From contig NC_047487.1 of the NCBI RefSeq assembly GCF_002079055.1, positions 1-64,000 of the forward strand: a stretch of DNA of 64,000 nt, given 5' to 3'. Below the pieces are notes generated by a model. It saw nothing but the letters and a program-made list of their open reading frames with translations. It made no database searches and was not told the origin of the DNA. Source of the stretch: Saccharomyces paradoxus. Its lineage: Eukaryota; Ascomycota; Saccharomycetes; Saccharomycetales; Saccharomycetaceae. The first letter of the stretch is position 1. The number at the start of each line of letters is the position of its first letter. Below, piece by piece: positions 63,393 through 64,000 of this stretch. A program made the position numbers and the translations under genes.

Positions 63393-64000
63393 AAAAAGAA
63401 TCATGATTGAATGAAGATATTATTTTTTTGTTGAATTTTATATTTTAAATTTTATATAAAGACATGGTTTTTCTTTTTAACTCAAATAAAGATTTATAAG
63501 TTACTTAAATAACATACATTTTATAAGGTATTCTATAAAAAAGAGTATTATGTTATTACTAACGCTTTGTTTTCAATTATTATCGTAAAGATGAGGCGTC
63601 ACCGTTTATGAGTGGGAATTCGCATACAGTCAAGATTCGCTAGACTTCTTCACCATCCCAAGATAATCTTTTCTTAAAATTAGTCCCTCTAATCTTATCA
63701 TGGTTATCATGGCGACAGGAGAAGGCGCCAAAAATCATAAGAAATTCAAAAATAAACTCAGGTCTCATACAATTAAGTCGGGAGATTATACATAGGTACA
63801 TAAATGCAGATACCAGTGGCCTATCTTCAGCCTTTGGGACCTTCGTTTGGTAGTTTACTCTATTTTTTATTAAAAATGACGCGGGCAGATTTAATTAGTG
63901 TCCTATTTTTATTCGCGTTTCAAGATTTCAGAGGGTTGATCCTCTTATCATAGAAAGGATAAGTGCTAATCTGTACTATTCTTCTAGCCATCCATTATTT
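63393..64000. other. CDC19 downstream region
   Basis: AT-rich terminator followed by about 500 bp without a supported gene. In S. cerevisiae the next gene begins about 0.7 kb after CDC19, just beyond this window. Confidence 0.5.

Noticed and set aside
62430-63404. Open frame of 324 codons antisense to CDC19
   Set aside because: Arises from the strong codon bias of CDC19, which removes stops on the other strand. Corresponds to a dubious reference ORF.
63436-63446. ARS consensus match after CDC19
   Set aside because: An 11/11 match, but in a very AT-rich terminator where such matches occur by chance; no supporting elements seen.

Overview
The window is the left end of chromosome I of a Saccharomyces yeast, read from the telomere inward. 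Evidence: it starts with irregular C1-3A telomeric repeat and a subtelomeric X element, has no introns in its ORFs, and carries the chromosome I gene series SEO1, FLO9, GDH3, BDH2, BDH1, ECM1, CNE1, GPB2, PEX22, ACS1, FLC2, OAF1, AIM2, GEM1, SPC72, BOL3, BOL1, GCV3, PTA1, ERV46, CDC24, CLN3, CYC3, CDC19 in the order and orientation I know from S. cerevisiae S288C. Several proteins differ from remembered S. cerevisiae versions by small indels (SEO1, CNE1, GPB2, CLN3, CYC3) and by roughly 5-10% of residues in fast-evolving genes such as SEO1 and ECM1. That fits the sister species S. paradoxus better than an ordinary S. cerevisiae strain, but I could not run an alignment.

Bases 1-13462 are subtelomeric. 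After the telomere and X element (1 to about 985) comes an intact IMP dehydrogenase gene of the IMD1/IMD2 type, then about 4.3 kb of mostly decayed DNA with a frameshifted DUP240-family pseudogene. Next is a PAU seripauperin gene with a small YAL067W-A-like ORF beside it, then the SEO1 permease gene between two solo Ty delta LTRs in the same orientation. FLO9 (13463-18376) is a large flocculin gene with 20 flocculin repeats, followed by a 3.4-kb intergenic region. The IMD/DUP240 block between the X element and PAU, and the very short SEO1-FLO9 interval, are the main structural differences from the S288C end as I remember it.

From GDH3 onward the window is dense, conserved chromosome arm. It holds metabolic genes (GDH3 glutamate synthesis, BDH1/BDH2 butanediol dehydrogenases, ACS1 acetyl-CoA synthesis, CDC19 pyruvate kinase), peroxisome and fatty-acid genes (PEX22, OAF1), ER and secretory genes (CNE1, FLC2, ERV46), mitochondrial genes (GEM1, CYC3 and the BOL3/BOL1/GCV3 group tied to iron-sulfur and lipoate metabolism), RNA and ribosome genes (PTA1, ECM1), and growth and cell-cycle control genes (GPB2, SPC72, CDC24, CLN3).

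Regulatory DNA can be read directly in several gaps: ACS1 (CSRE, URS1, Abf1 sites), GCV3 (two TGACTC boxes), CDC19 (Rap1 plus Gcr1 core), and CLN3, whose leader has a four-codon uORF and whose promoter has a perfect 42-bp palindrome made of two abutting Mcm1/ECB-like sites. I found no tRNA, rRNA, snoRNA, CRISPR array or complete transposon, and no wholly novel gene system.
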